Positions 23,846-34,065 of a stretch of 64,000 nucleotides of DNA are shown here, piece by piece (positions within the stretch are counted from its first letter, which is position 1; each line of letters opens with the position of its first letter). A model generated the notes under the pieces. The model was not told where the DNA came from and made no database searches. It saw nothing but the letters and a program-made list of their open reading frames with translations. This DNA is from Metarhizobium sp017305935. GTDB lineage: Bacteria > Pseudomonadota > Alphaproteobacteria > Rhizobiales > Rhizobiaceae. A program made the position numbers and the translations under genes. The stretch is from contig NZ_JARRIR010000002.1 in NCBI RefSeq assembly GCF_029601685.1, positions 372,001 through 436,000 of the forward strand, in the 5' to 3' direction.

Positions 23846-23859
23846 TTGCTTTGGATCAA
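23846..23859. promoter_or_regulatory. Weak second FNR/FixK box upstream of hemN
   Basis: TTGCT-TTGG-ATCAA: one good half-site (ATCAA) and one degenerate half. Centred about 64 bp from the hemN ATG, a suitable activator distance. Confidence 0.35.
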
Positions 23860-23877
23860 TAAGGACGCGCTCGCCGT

Positions 23878-24324
23878 CTATTGGGCCGGGCGGATCGTAT
23901 CGGTGCGGATCGAGCCTTCGAGAACGCCGCGCTTCAGATCCTGCCGGCCACGTTGGATCTCGATGACGCTGTAGAGCTTGTCGTCGCGAAAGGCGCTGGC
24001 GTTGGAGGTCGTGACGTCCTCAGCGGGCGCCGCGTCGATTTCCATGAAATCCAGTTCACGCGCCGCCGCGACGATACGGGCGTCGCCCGCCGTGCGCGCC
24101 GCGACGACGACTTCGCCGTGATCGGTGGCATTGTCCCAGCGGGGATCGTCGAATTTGGCAATCGGGACGAGGCGATAGACGTTCAGGGTCTCGAAACCGT
24201 CACCGGCGTCGGCGAGCCGTGCGGCATCGCGCATCTGCGCCTGGCTTTCGACCGACCGGCCGAAAGTGGTGGAACTGGTGCCATTGAAGGCGGCATCGCC
24301 GCCAGTTCGGGCGCTGTTGGACAT
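23878..24324 (-). CDS. Hypothetical protein
   Basis: 148 residues from MSNSARTGGDAAFNG; GGGAGAGCGGTC precedes this ATG, so the longer upstream frame (Arg-rich, noise-like) is rejected. The protein is hydrophilic, with VESQAQMRDAARLADAGDGF, a central FETLNVYRLVPIAKFDDPRWD and a repeated-looking ARTAGDARIVAAARELD. No signal peptide or membrane segment. No family recognised. It lies 16 bp downstream of a small charged ORF and both are downstream of an HWE histidine kinase on the same strand. Confidence 0.6.
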   Translation of the reverse strand: MSNSARTGGDAAFNGTSSTTFGRSVESQAQMRDAARLADAGDGFETLNVYRLVPIAKFDDPRWDNATDHGEVVVAARTAGDARIVAAARELDFMEIDAAPAEDVTTSNASAFRDDKLYSVIEIQRGRQDLKRGVLEGSIRTDTIRPAQ

Positions 24325-24340
24325 GACCGCTCTCCCACCC

Positions 24341-24529
24341 TCACAAGTTCTGCTTGTCGCCGGCGCCGCGGCCGTCCGAACTGCGCGATCGCTCCTCGAT
24401 GCGGTCTGCGCCCTTGGCGAGATCGGAGCCCTTTTCAGCCTCGACCTGCCGCTCCTCGCGTTTGGTTTCCTTGCGCAAGCCGCGCGCGGCCTCGCGGCCA
24501 TCCGGCGTCGGCGCCTGTTCGATTCCCAT
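24341..24529 (-). CDS. Small charged hypothetical protein
   Basis: 62 residues from MGIEQAPTPDGREAARGLRK; GGGAGAACGTG precedes the start. Very hydrophilic, rich in Arg, Glu and Lys (ETKREERQVEAEKG), probably helical or disordered. No family recognised. The spacing of 16 bp to the next gene suggests one transcript with the 148-residue hypothetical protein. Confidence 0.5.
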   Translation of the reverse strand: MGIEQAPTPDGREAARGLRKETKREERQVEAEKGSDLAKGADRIEERSRSSDGRGAGDKQNL

Positions 24530-24594
24530 GGCACGTTCTCCCGTTGAATTGCGTTCATGAAGGAACGGGCCGGCCGGCCAATTGTTCCCAGGCA

Positions 24595-26271
24595 TCATTC
24601 CGCGACATCGAGGCGGAAATGCAAAGTGAAGACCAATCCGGTCGGCTCGAATACCGATTTCGCCTCCGGTGCGTATTCGCCGGGAAAGGCGCTGCGGATC
24701 AGCCGCGAGCCGAAGCCTTGCCGTGCCGGCGACGTCAATGGCTTGCCGCAATGCTCGATCCAGGAAAAGGCGACACCCGCGCCGTCGTGCCGCCAAGTTA
24801 CGTCGATGCGCCCGTCGGGATGGGAGAGCGCGCCATATTTGGTGGCATTGGTCGCAAGCTCATGCACGACCAGCGACAGGGACAGCACCGCCTGCGCCGG
24901 CAGCCGGCAGGGATCGCCATGCAGGGCGATATGGTCGTCGTTGTCGTTGCGATGCGGCCGGAGCGCGCGCACCACGACCTCACGGATATCGCCGCTCTGC
25001 CATTGGCCGGAAACGAGGATGTCATAGGCGCCGGCCAGCGCGCCCAGCCGCTGCGAAAAGCTCTCATATTCGGCAGCGTCGCGCCGGCCGAAGGTCTGGC
25101 GGGCAATCGCCTGCACCACCGAAAACGTGTTCTTCACCCGATGGCTGAGTTCGCGCACCAGCAGGTTGCGCGCCGTCTCCGCCGCCGCCGCCACCCGCCG
25201 GCGTTCGTCCAGTTCCTCCAGCATGCTGTCGATGGTGGCGCCGACGAGGCCGATTTCACCATGACGGCCGCGCAGCCGGGTGCGCGCCGTCTCGTCGCCG
25301 GCCCGCCAGCGTTCCAGCGTGTCGACGATCTGCGCGATCGGCCGGATGAGAAACCGGTTTCCGACCAGAAGCGCCGCGGCGATGGCGAGCAACGCCCCGA
25401 CCGCAATGATGGCCACACCGGCAATCGACGCCTGATCGATGGAAGCGAAGCCCTCCTCCTTGGCGATGCCCGCGGCAACGAACAGCGGCATGGCGTCGGA
25501 CAGCGCGGGCTCGTAGCCGATGATGCGCGCCACGCCGTCACGCCCGGTCATTTCCCGGGTGCCGGCGCTCCTTTCACGGACAAGCGGCATGGAATCGTCG
25601 ATCAGCCGCGTGCCGACAAAGGCTTCCGGATGAGGATTGCGCACCAGGATGATGCCGTCGCGATCGGCGATGGTCACCGTGCCGCCCGGCAGCAGCCCAC
25701 GCTCCTCGATACGTCCCTGCAGCCAGTCGAGCCGGATGCCGGCAACAATGAAGCCGCGCAGCACGCCGTCCTTCTCCATGGCTATGGCGACCGGCAGGAC
25801 TTTCAGCCCCGAGGGACGGCTGATCGTATAGCCGCCGACGGCGAAAGCGCCGCCGGCGCGCGCTGCGGCGAAATAGGGCCGGTCTGAAAAATCCGTTCCC
25901 TTCTCCCGGCCGTTGCTGTCGCAGACCAGCTTGCCGTTCGTGTCCAGCACGATGACGCTGTTGATCGAAGCCATGCGGTCGACGATGCGTTTCAGCCCGT
26001 CGATGCAAGGCTGCCCGCCTTCATCGACGACGGCGGGAATGACGGAAACCGCAGCCAGCAGGTTGCGGGTGCCATCGAGGATATGCTCCACTTCGGAGGC
26101 TGTCTGGCGCGTGGTCTGCGCGGCGACCCGGTGAATTTCGAGACGGCGCTGCTGGCGGCTCAAAAACTCGTTGTATCCGAGCATCGCCACTGCCGGAAGC
26201 AACGCAGTCAGAACCACCGCGATCAAACGTCCCTTCACGCCACGCTCCCGTCGACCCCGTTCGTCCGCCAT
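24595..26271 (-). CDS. Cache-domain HWE-type sensor histidine kinase
   Basis: 558 residues from MADERGRRERG; ATGs at 26304 and 26349 are also in frame, but the latter falls in the loop of a palindrome and is unlikely. Membrane segment 1 (LIAVVLTALLPAVAMLGY), a periplasmic double-Cache sensor of about 250 residues (DGTRNLLAAVSVIP, GTDFSDRPYFAAA, GGYTISRPSG), membrane segment 2 (ASIAGVAIIAVGALLAIAAA), HAMP-like linker, then an HWE/HisKA_2 kinase: LVRELSHRVKNTFSVVQAIA (phospho-His), HELATNATKYGALS (N box) and GFGSRLI. No cognate regulator is adjacent. HWE kinases in Rhizobiales often feed general stress or unknown pathways. Confidence 0.88.
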   Translation of the reverse strand: MADERGRRERGVKGRLIAVVLTALLPAVAMLGYNEFLSRQQRRLEIHRVAAQTTRQTASEVEHILDGTRNLLAAVSVIPAVVDEGGQPCIDGLKRIVDRMASINSVIVLDTNGKLVCDSNGREKGTDFSDRPYFAAARAGGAFAVGGYTISRPSGLKVLPVAIAMEKDGVLRGFIVAGIRLDWLQGRIEERGLLPGGTVTIADRDGIILVRNPHPEAFVGTRLIDDSMPLVRERSAGTREMTGRDGVARIIGYEPALSDAMPLFVAAGIAKEEGFASIDQASIAGVAIIAVGALLAIAAALLVGNRFLIRPIAQIVDTLERWRAGDETARTRLRGRHGEIGLVGATIDSMLEELDERRRVAAAAETARNLLVRELSHRVKNTFSVVQAIARQTFGRRDAAEYESFSQRLGALAGAYDILVSGQWQSGDIREVVVRALRPHRNDNDDHIALHGDPCRLPAQAVLSLSLVVHELATNATKYGALSHPDGRIDVTWRHDGAGVAFSWIEHCGKPLTSPARQGFGSRLIRSAFPGEYAPEAKSVFEPTGLVFTLHFRLDVAE

Positions 26272-26330
26272 GGCGGCAGCGCGTTCCGGCTCAACCACTA
26301 GCATGATTGACGCATCCGGCGCAAAGCCGC

Positions 26331-26363
26331 AAGTCCCAGATTTCACCATGAAACCTGGGACTT
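26331..26363. repeat. Long perfect-arm palindrome upstream of HWE kinase
   Basis: AAGTCCCAG...TTTCA and TGAAA...CTGGGACTT form a 15-bp hairpin with one internal mismatch and a loop of 3-4 nt. It lies between the DUF6894 gene and the kinase on the same strand. No T-tract, so an operator or RNA processing element is as likely as a terminator. Confidence 0.55.
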
Positions 26364-26368
26364 GCCTG

Positions 26369-26617
26369 CTAGTCCGCCTTTGCGAGACTGGGAATTATTT
26401 CTACCTTGAGGCGAACCTCGTAGATCGCATGGCGTTGCGCATCCAGCACTTGCACGGAATAGGCATTGACAGGCTCGCCCGGCAGGCCGTCCAGCGCCAT
26501 TTCCGCCAGCACCGTCTTCGCATGACGACAGGCGGCGTCCGCATTTTCGAATTGGTAAGCCTGTTCAGTCGAAAATATACCGTCGCGATCGACGATTCGA
26601 AAGTGAAAGCCGGGCAT
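26369..26617 (-). CDS. DUF6894-family small protein
   Basis: 82 residues with the family pattern: FHFRIVDRDGIFSTEQAYQF, then DADAACRHAKTVLAEMA and a C-terminal beta strand (NAYSVQVLDAQRHAIYEV). A strong ribosome-binding site (AAGGAGGGACATAC) precedes the ATG. These proteins are common in Rhizobiales and Sphingomonads, often near stress or signalling genes. Function unknown. Confidence 0.75.
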   Translation of the reverse strand: MPGFHFRIVDRDGIFSTEQAYQFENADAACRHAKTVLAEMALDGLPGEPVNAYSVQVLDAQRHAIYEVRLKVEIIPSLAKAD

Positions 26618-26704
26618 GTATGTCCCTCCTTATCGAAGGAACCGCCGCCCAAAAACTTTGTTCCGCGAATCGATGTCGGCACGCGTTTTTGATCGACTGC
26701 AAAT

Positions 26705-27280
26705 TCAATTCGGGCAGCGTCGCAGCTGCTGCCAGTAGTTCACCGCCATGTTGGCGGTGCGCCGCGCCGCGCGGCGGATGCCGGGATCGGCACGCCAATC
26801 ACCACGCGCATAAGCGGTATGGCCGAAATAATAGGCAAGGTATAGGTTGTAGGTGTCGTTGAGCGCGATGCCGTTCCGGCGGCGGCTTTCGGCATGGTAC
26901 CAGCCGATGAAGCGGATGGCGTCGGAAAACTTGGTGCGCCTTGCACTCCAGCGGCCGGTCTGGCGCTGATAGCGCGCCCAGGTGCCGTCTATGGCCTGGC
27001 TGTAGCCATAAGCGCTGGACTGGTGTTTCCAGGGAATGAAACCGAGCAGCTTGCGGCGCGGTGGCCGGGCATAGGGGCGGAATCCCGATTCGGTATAGAT
27101 CGTCGCCATCAGCACCGCGACCGGCACGCCATATTCGCGCTGCGTGCTTTCGGCCGCGCGCCGCCAGTTGTTGAACAGCCCGTCGCGCTGTTCGAAAATG
27201 GCGCAGGCATTGCGGGTTTCGCGCGGCGCGGTGGCACAGCCGGCCAGCAGCAGAAGCGCAACGACCAACACAAGACGCAT
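26705..27280 (-). CDS. Lipoprotein, lytic transglycosylase-like (SLT fold)
   Basis: 191 residues from MRLVLVVALLLLAGC; the lipobox LLAGC predicts lipidation at Cys15. AGAGGTTCC precedes this ATG, so two upstream ATGs are rejected. The mature part resembles an SLT transglycosylase: VPVAVLMATIYTESGFRPYA (catalytic Glu in TESG), SSAYGYSQAIDGTWARYQ, then TYNLYLAYYFGHTAYARG. It probably cleaves peptidoglycan from the outer or inner membrane. Monocistronic. Confidence 0.8.
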   Translation of the reverse strand: MRLVLVVALLLLAGCATAPRETRNACAIFEQRDGLFNNWRRAAESTQREYGVPVAVLMATIYTESGFRPYARPPRRKLLGFIPWKHQSSAYGYSQAIDGTWARYQRQTGRWSARRTKFSDAIRFIGWYHAESRRRNGIALNDTYNLYLAYYFGHTAYARGDWRADPGIRRAARRTANMAVNYWQQLRRCPN

Positions 27281-27462
27281 CGTGGAACCTCTCGTCATCG
27301 AGAGATTGATGAAGCGCAAACCTTAAGATTCTGTTCTGCGGCCCCGCTCCCCGGAACCGATGCCCCGCGACGGCACAGTCTCGCCATTTCGTGGTGAACG
27401 AAAGGTTAAAACCCGTTGCAGCCGGTGGCGGGGTCTGGCACAAGGAGAAATACACGGAAAAG

Positions 27463-27711
27463 ATGAGCAGGCCCATGTGGATCGCCAATGCATCGCAGGA
27501 GATCGGGATCGCGCTGGCGGTCCTTGCCATGCTTGGCTATGGCGCCGTGACGCTCGCCTGCATGGCTTGCACCGCGGCCGAAGGCCAGGTGGAAGGGCGC
27601 GGCTGGAATACCTGGCGCACGGCCGGGCTGGCGCTTTGTCTCGTCTGGCCGGTGATGATTGTCGTCTTCGCGATAGCACAGCTCGCCCAACGGCGGCCGC
27701 ACCATGCCTGA
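27463..27711 (+). CDS. Small two-helix membrane protein
   Basis: 82 residues from MSRPMWIANASQEIG, with two predicted membrane segments (GIALAVLAMLGYGAVTLACM and TAGLALCLVWPVMIVVFAIA) and a cysteine pair in ACMACTA. AAGGAG lies 14 nt upstream. Its stop is 3 bp from the stop of the converging EamA transporter. No family recognised. Confidence 0.5.
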   Translation: MSRPMWIANASQEIGIALAVLAMLGYGAVTLACMACTAAEGQVEGRGWNTWRTAGLALCLVWPVMIVVFAIAQLAQRRPHHA

Positions 27712-27714
27712 CGA

Positions 27715-28656
27715 TCAGGCGGGGCGGGTCGCAGCGCTGCGGCCGGCCTTCTGCCGCAGCCAGGGACAGGCTGTCACCATCATGATTCCGCAAAGCACGC
27801 CGGCGGCGCCGAGCATGAATTCCTGCGTCAGGGGTTCGCCAAGCAGGACGACCCCCAGCACCACGCCCATCATCGGCGTCATGAACGAAAACACACCCAA
27901 CTGAGACGCCTTGTATTTGGTCAGCAGCCAGAACCAGACGAGAAAGCTGAAGAAGGACACCACCAGCGCCTGGAAGGCGATATTGCCAACCAGCGGCCAG
28001 GCCAGATGCACGGCCGCTTGCCCCGAAGCCGCCGCCGCCATGGTTAGCGCAATGCCGGCGACGGCGAGCTGATAAAACAGGGTGTGTGCCGCCGGCACCC
28101 GGGCGAGAACCGTGGTGCGGATCAGCACGGTGGTCATGCCCCAGCAGAGGCCAGCCGCCAGCGCCAGCGCATCGCCCATCAGCCGCCGCGACATGTCGGC
28201 GCCGGGCACGCTCTCCCCGCGCCCCAGGAAGGCGACGCCGATGCCGAATGCGGCAAGTCCGATACCGGCCCATTGCATCGCCGCCAGCCGTTCCGAGGGA
28301 ATTTTCCAGTGCAGCCCGAGCGCCGCGAAGATCGGCGCGGTATACATGAACACGACGACATGCGATGCTGAGGTGAACTTGAGGCTTTCGCCGACCAGAA
28401 TGAACTCCCCCGAAAACAGCAGCCCGGCGAAAGCGCCGGCCAACGCCACCCGGCCGACGAGCACCACCCGCCCGCCGCGAAACCGGATCAGGGCATAGAC
28501 GCAAACCGCCGCCAGCAACGAGCGCAACCCGATCTGCATCACCGGCGCGGCATAGTCGGCGGTGGCCTTCAGGGTGATCGGCTGCACCGCCCAGATCGCG
28601 CAGGCAAGCACCATCAGCGCGACCGCTTGCGCATCCAATGGTTTACGATCGTCCAT
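27715..28656 (-). CDS. EamA/DMT-superfamily exporter
   Basis: 313 residues from MDDRKPLDAQAVALM; GCAGGAGAATGTC precedes the ATG. About ten membrane helices in two EamA repeats (CAIWAVQPITLKATADYAAP and LALAAGLCWGMTTVLIRTTV each begin a half). Drug/metabolite transporter family; substrate unknown, amino acids or small metabolites are typical. It is divergent from an AraC regulator across 74 bp, which suggests the regulator controls export. Confidence 0.88.
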   Translation of the reverse strand: MDDRKPLDAQAVALMVLACAIWAVQPITLKATADYAAPVMQIGLRSLLAAVCVYALIRFRGGRVVLVGRVALAGAFAGLLFSGEFILVGESLKFTSASHVVVFMYTAPIFAALGLHWKIPSERLAAMQWAGIGLAAFGIGVAFLGRGESVPGADMSRRLMGDALALAAGLCWGMTTVLIRTTVLARVPAAHTLFYQLAVAGIALTMAAAASGQAAVHLAWPLVGNIAFQALVVSFFSFLVWFWLLTKYKASQLGVFSFMTPMMGVVLGVVLLGEPLTQEFMLGAAGVLCGIMMVTACPWLRQKAGRSAATRPA

Positions 28657-28730
28657 GACATTCTCCTGCGGCGCTGAGGCGCGTTGAAGGCCATCTAGCA
28701 CTTGTCAGCTTTCACGCATATAATGATCTT

Positions 28731-29558
28731 ATGACAATCGGTATCACATACCTGCCAGCGGCCCGGCGTGGCGAGATGCCTCCGCGGCATTTCCTCGAAC
28801 CGCCATTTCGCAGCGCCCTGCCCTCGCCGCTCTATTTCCGTGTCGCCCATACGCCGGCGGACGCCGCTTATCCGCGCCACAGCCATAGTTGGGGCGAGTT
28901 CGTCTATTCCTATAGCGGCGTCATGGAAATCAGCCTTGCCGACCGGCATTACCTGGCGCCGCCGCAATACGGCATCTGGCTGCCGCCCGACATTGAACAT
29001 CAAGGGCTGAACCGCCACGAAGCCTATCACTGCTCGCTTTATGTCTCGCGCGCGCTCTGCGACCGCCTGCCCGACACGACCTGCGCCCTGTCGCTGAGCC
29101 CGCTGCTGCGCGCCATGCTCGAACATCTCAGGCAAAAGGAAACGGTCGCAGATCCCTCGGCGGAGCATCAACGTTTCCTGCAGGTGGTGGTCGATCTTCT
29201 GACTGAAGCGCCGCGCGTCGGCAGCTACCTGCCGTGGTCCACCGATGCCCATCTCGCCCCGGTTCTGGCGCATCTGCAGGACAATCCAGGCGACAACCGG
29301 TCGCTGGCCGAATTCGCGCGCCTGGCCGGCACCACCGAGCGGACGCTCATCCGCCGCTGCCAGGGCGAACTCGGCATGACCTTTTCCGAATGGAAGCAAC
29401 GCCTGCGGGTGCTGAAAGCCATGCCGCTGCTTGAGGGCGGCGAAACGGTGGATGCGATCTCGGCGCGGCTGGGTTACGGCAACGCCTCCGCCTTCATCGC
29501 CATGTTCAAGCGCATGACCGGCACGACGCCGGACGAATACCGCCGCTCCGCCGCCTGA
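28731..29558 (+). CDS. AraC-family transcriptional regulator
   Basis: 275 residues. The N-terminal cupin-like sensor (HSHSWGEFVYSYSGVMEI, QYGIWLPPDIEHQG) is followed by a C-terminal AraC HTH pair (about 180-272): SLAEFARLAGTTERTLIRRCQ and AISARLGYGNASAFIAMFKR. The RHSHSWGE and PPDIEHQ residues form the metal or effector pocket seen in this class. It is divergent from the EamA exporter, its probable target. The stop lies 4 bp from the stop of the DUF930 gene. Confidence 0.9.
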   Translation: MTIGITYLPAARRGEMPPRHFLEPPFRSALPSPLYFRVAHTPADAAYPRHSHSWGEFVYSYSGVMEISLADRHYLAPPQYGIWLPPDIEHQGLNRHEAYHCSLYVSRALCDRLPDTTCALSLSPLLRAMLEHLRQKETVADPSAEHQRFLQVVVDLLTEAPRVGSYLPWSTDAHLAPVLAHLQDNPGDNRSLAEFARLAGTTERTLIRRCQGELGMTFSEWKQRLRVLKAMPLLEGGETVDAISARLGYGNASAFIAMFKRMTGTTPDEYRRSAA

Positions 29559-29562
29559 GTCG

Positions 29563-30600
29563 TTACTCCGCCGGCAACTTGCGCCTCGCCCAGTCGCCGC
29601 GCGGCACCGGGCCGCCGATCTCGTAGCGGAAGGAGACGATGCGGGTCGTCTCTGCATCCACTTGGCAGCGATAAGCGATATCGAACCAGCCCTCCCGCGC
29701 GCGGAAAGCGCCGCCCTTGGCATCCAGCACATGGTCGGAAATCAGCCCGCCGCCGGTGGAAAACGGTACCAGAAGATCGGGAAAGGCATCCGGCCGCGCA
29801 TGGCGCACCTGCTCCAGCGCCTCGATGCTGCAGATCTGCACGATGCGCCGCTCCGGCGGCAATTGCCCCAGCGCCTGTTTCACGCGCGGATCGGAAAGCA
29901 TCTTCTTGGAATAATGCTTCTTCGCCTCGGTCATCTGCTCCAGTGCGACTTTGGCCGCCTCGTCCTTGCCCTTGGGCTTGTCGGGCTCGCCTTCAGCTTT
30001 GGCCATCTCCTGCGCGGGCTTTTCCTCGGGCTTCTTCTCTTCGGGCGGCTTTTCCGCCGGCTTGGGTGGTTCGGCCTTGGCCTCTTCTTTCGCCTGCTCA
30101 GCCTCCGCGGCCTGCATCTTGGCGCGCAGCATGTCGATGGCGGCGGGCGTCAGCGCCGGCTTGGGCACTGGCTTTGCAACTGCCTCCTGCTCGGCGGGCT
30201 TGGGCGCGGTCGATGCGTTGCCGTCGGCGGCGGTGGAAGGGGCAGCGCCTTCCGGCTCGTCCATCTGCTCGTCCTGCGAGCCGGTCTCGAAGGCCTGTTC
30301 CTGCGGCGGGGGCGGCGCACCGGCGGAAGTGGGCGGCGGGGGAGCCGGCGGTGTCGATTGCTGCTTCGGCGCCGGCATCCGCGCTTTCTTTTCCGGTTCC
30401 TGCTTCTTTTCCGGCTCCGGCGGCTTGGGCGGCTCGACGAGTTCGACCGAAACCGCGTCTTCCTTGGCCGCATCCGTCTGCGGCAGCGGCAGCTTCAGAA
30501 GGAAGACGACGGCAAGCACGAGATGCAGCACGACGGAGACGGCGATGCCCCGCGTAAACTTCATCCTCGGTTTTGTCGCCGCATCCGTCATGTTCGGCAT
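29563..30600 (-). CDS. TonB-like DUF930 envelope protein
   Basis: 345 residues from MPNMTDAATKP (an ATG three codons later is possible). One N-terminal membrane anchor (GIAVSVVLHLVLAVVFLLKL, with the S-V-x-L-H motif of TonB/TolA proteins), then a long Pro/Glu/Lys/Ala-rich periplasm-spanning linker (about residues 50-215, repeated PPKPPEPEKKQEPEKK-type units), then a globular C-terminal DUF930 domain with two cysteines (QICSIEALEQVRH and YRCQVDAE). DUF930 is confined mainly to Rhizobiales. I infer a TonB/TolA-like architecture; the partner is unknown. Confidence 0.8.
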   Translation of the reverse strand: MPNMTDAATKPRMKFTRGIAVSVVLHLVLAVVFLLKLPLPQTDAAKEDAVSVELVEPPKPPEPEKKQEPEKKARMPAPKQQSTPPAPPPPTSAGAPPPPQEQAFETGSQDEQMDEPEGAAPSTAADGNASTAPKPAEQEAVAKPVPKPALTPAAIDMLRAKMQAAEAEQAKEEAKAEPPKPAEKPPEEKKPEEKPAQEMAKAEGEPDKPKGKDEAAKVALEQMTEAKKHYSKKMLSDPRVKQALGQLPPERRIVQICSIEALEQVRHARPDAFPDLLVPFSTGGGLISDHVLDAKGGAFRAREGWFDIAYRCQVDAETTRIVSFRYEIGGPVPRGDWARRKLPAE

Positions 30601-30832
30601 GTAAGCCGTGGCTGAGGCAATGTCCAACCGCCGGCTTGCGAATTCTCCCTGGCGATGCAGCCTTGCCACGCGGGCCGGGATCGGGTATGCGACCGGTGTC
30701 GATGAATGATCGGCCGTAAGCGTTTGACGTCAAGCAACGCATCCAGACCTGAAATCGTCCGCGAGGGCGTTTCCGCAAAGGTTCGAGATGCCGACGCCGA
30801 AGACGATTTCCCTTCCCAAAAGGAAAACTGCC

Positions 30833-31072
30833 ATGCAGCTTACGCGCCTGCCGGCCCGCTATGCCGGCATCGTCATGCCCTTCATCCTCTCCATCGTCAT
30901 GACCATGGTCGTGTCCGCCGTCGCCACCGCGCGCAATCTCGGTCTGCAAGCCGATTTCGCCGCCCATTGGTTGCCGGCCTGGGCCATGTCCTGGCTGATC
31001 GCCTTCCCCACCTTGCTTATGGCCCTGCCGCTCACCCGCCGCCTCGTGCGGCTGCTGGTCCGCCCGGCTTAA
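30833..31072 (+). CDS. DUF2798-family two-helix membrane protein
   Basis: 79 residues from MQLTRLPARYAG; AAGGAAAACTGCC precedes this ATG, better than an ATG at 30788. Two membrane segments (IVMPFILSIVMTMVVSAVAT and WAMSWLIAFPTLLMALPL), matching the DUF2798 pattern. Function unknown. Followed at once by a strong terminator. Confidence 0.75.
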   Translation: MQLTRLPARYAGIVMPFILSIVMTMVVSAVATARNLGLQADFAAHWLPAWAMSWLIAFPTLLMALPLTRRLVRLLVRPA

Positions 31073-31076
31073 AGCA

Positions 31077-31108
31077 AAAGGCCCGGTCGCTTTCACGACC
31101 GGGCCTTT
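31077..31108. terminator. Bidirectional terminator downstream of rpoD
   Basis: AAAGGCCCGGTCG-CTTTCA-CGACCGGGCCTTT: perfect 13-bp stem, A and T ends, between converging genes. Confidence 0.92.
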
Positions 31109-31126
31109 GCATCGAACAAGGAAACC

Positions 31127-33181
<2,055 letters not shown>

Positions 33182-33607
33182 TACTTCGTCGCTTTCCCTG
33201 ACGCTTCCATCATCACTGCGATAAAATGTCCGCCGAAACGGACACCTCTTCGCCGTGAATGCGAATCGGTTATCTTACCTAACGGAATGATCGCTAATTC
33301 CTGATTAAACACCGGGAAGATGCGAGAGTTCTGCGCGAGCGCGAACATTCTCTCCCGGTCATCACTGCCGATCCGCTCAATCCGTCCAATCTTCTAAGCC
33401 CGAAATGGTGATTCCCACAAAATTCCTCCCCGTCAAGCTCTCCAAGACGGAAAATGACGAGAAATGTCCGGAAATGCCTTTTAAGGAGCAACTTCCGCGA
33501 AAGACCACTCGACGCGAGAGATAGGCATCGTTCTTGCAAAAACAAGGGCATGGGCCGCATACAGCGGAAATTCGCCCGCGCCCTGCCTTCGAAACCCGTT
33601 TTTCGCC
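33182..33607. other. Non-coding region upstream of rpoD
   Basis: 426 bp without a supported gene. It should hold the rpoD promoter or promoters on the minus strand. A small hairpin (TGTCCG-CCGAAA-CGGACA, near 33227-33244) lies about 50 bp before the rpoD ATG. I cannot assign a promoter with confidence. Confidence 0.4.
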
Positions 33608-33961
33608 TCAATGACTGGCGCCGTCCCATTTGTTGATGTTCAACGAATCAAGATCGATGGCCGGAATGCAGCGCAGGTTTATCGCCGCCGTCGCCGAACC
33701 GTCCGGTGCCTTGCCCTCGCCATAGACGGCAATACCGCAATTTCCGCAGAAATAATGCTGGATGACATGCTTGTTGAAGGTGTAGCGCGACAGGTTCTCT
33801 TCCGGCGTCTTCAGGATCAGCTTGTCGCGCGGCACGAAGGCGAGCAGCGCGCCGCGCCGCCGGCACAGGGAGCAGTTGCAATCCAGCGCTTCGGTGAATT
33901 CGCCTTCGACATCATAGGCGATCTTGCCGCAATGACAGCTTGCCTCGTAGCGCACGCGCAT
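33608..33961 (-). CDS. GFA/CENP-V-family zinc protein
   Basis: 117 residues from MRVRYEASCHCGKIAYDVEG. GGGAGG abuts this ATG, so the GTG two codons later (33955) may be the real start. Zinc-binding cysteines of the GFA fold: SCHCG, CNCSLCRRRG and YFCGNCGIAVYG. The family includes so-called glutathione-dependent formaldehyde-activating proteins, but most members have no proven reaction. It sits between dnaG and rpoD, on their strand. Confidence 0.88.
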   Translation of the reverse strand: MRVRYEASCHCGKIAYDVEGEFTEALDCNCSLCRRRGALLAFVPRDKLILKTPEENLSRYTFNKHVIQHYFCGNCGIAVYGEGKAPDGSATAAINLRCIPAIDLDSLNINKWDGASH

Positions 33962-34065
33962 CCTCCCTTTCGAAAATACCGGTGTTTCCGGCGGGCCTAT
34001 CAATCAAATTCAACAACAATAGGGCCGGCTCATAGCATGTCGCGCCATGGCTTGCGAGCCCGGCG

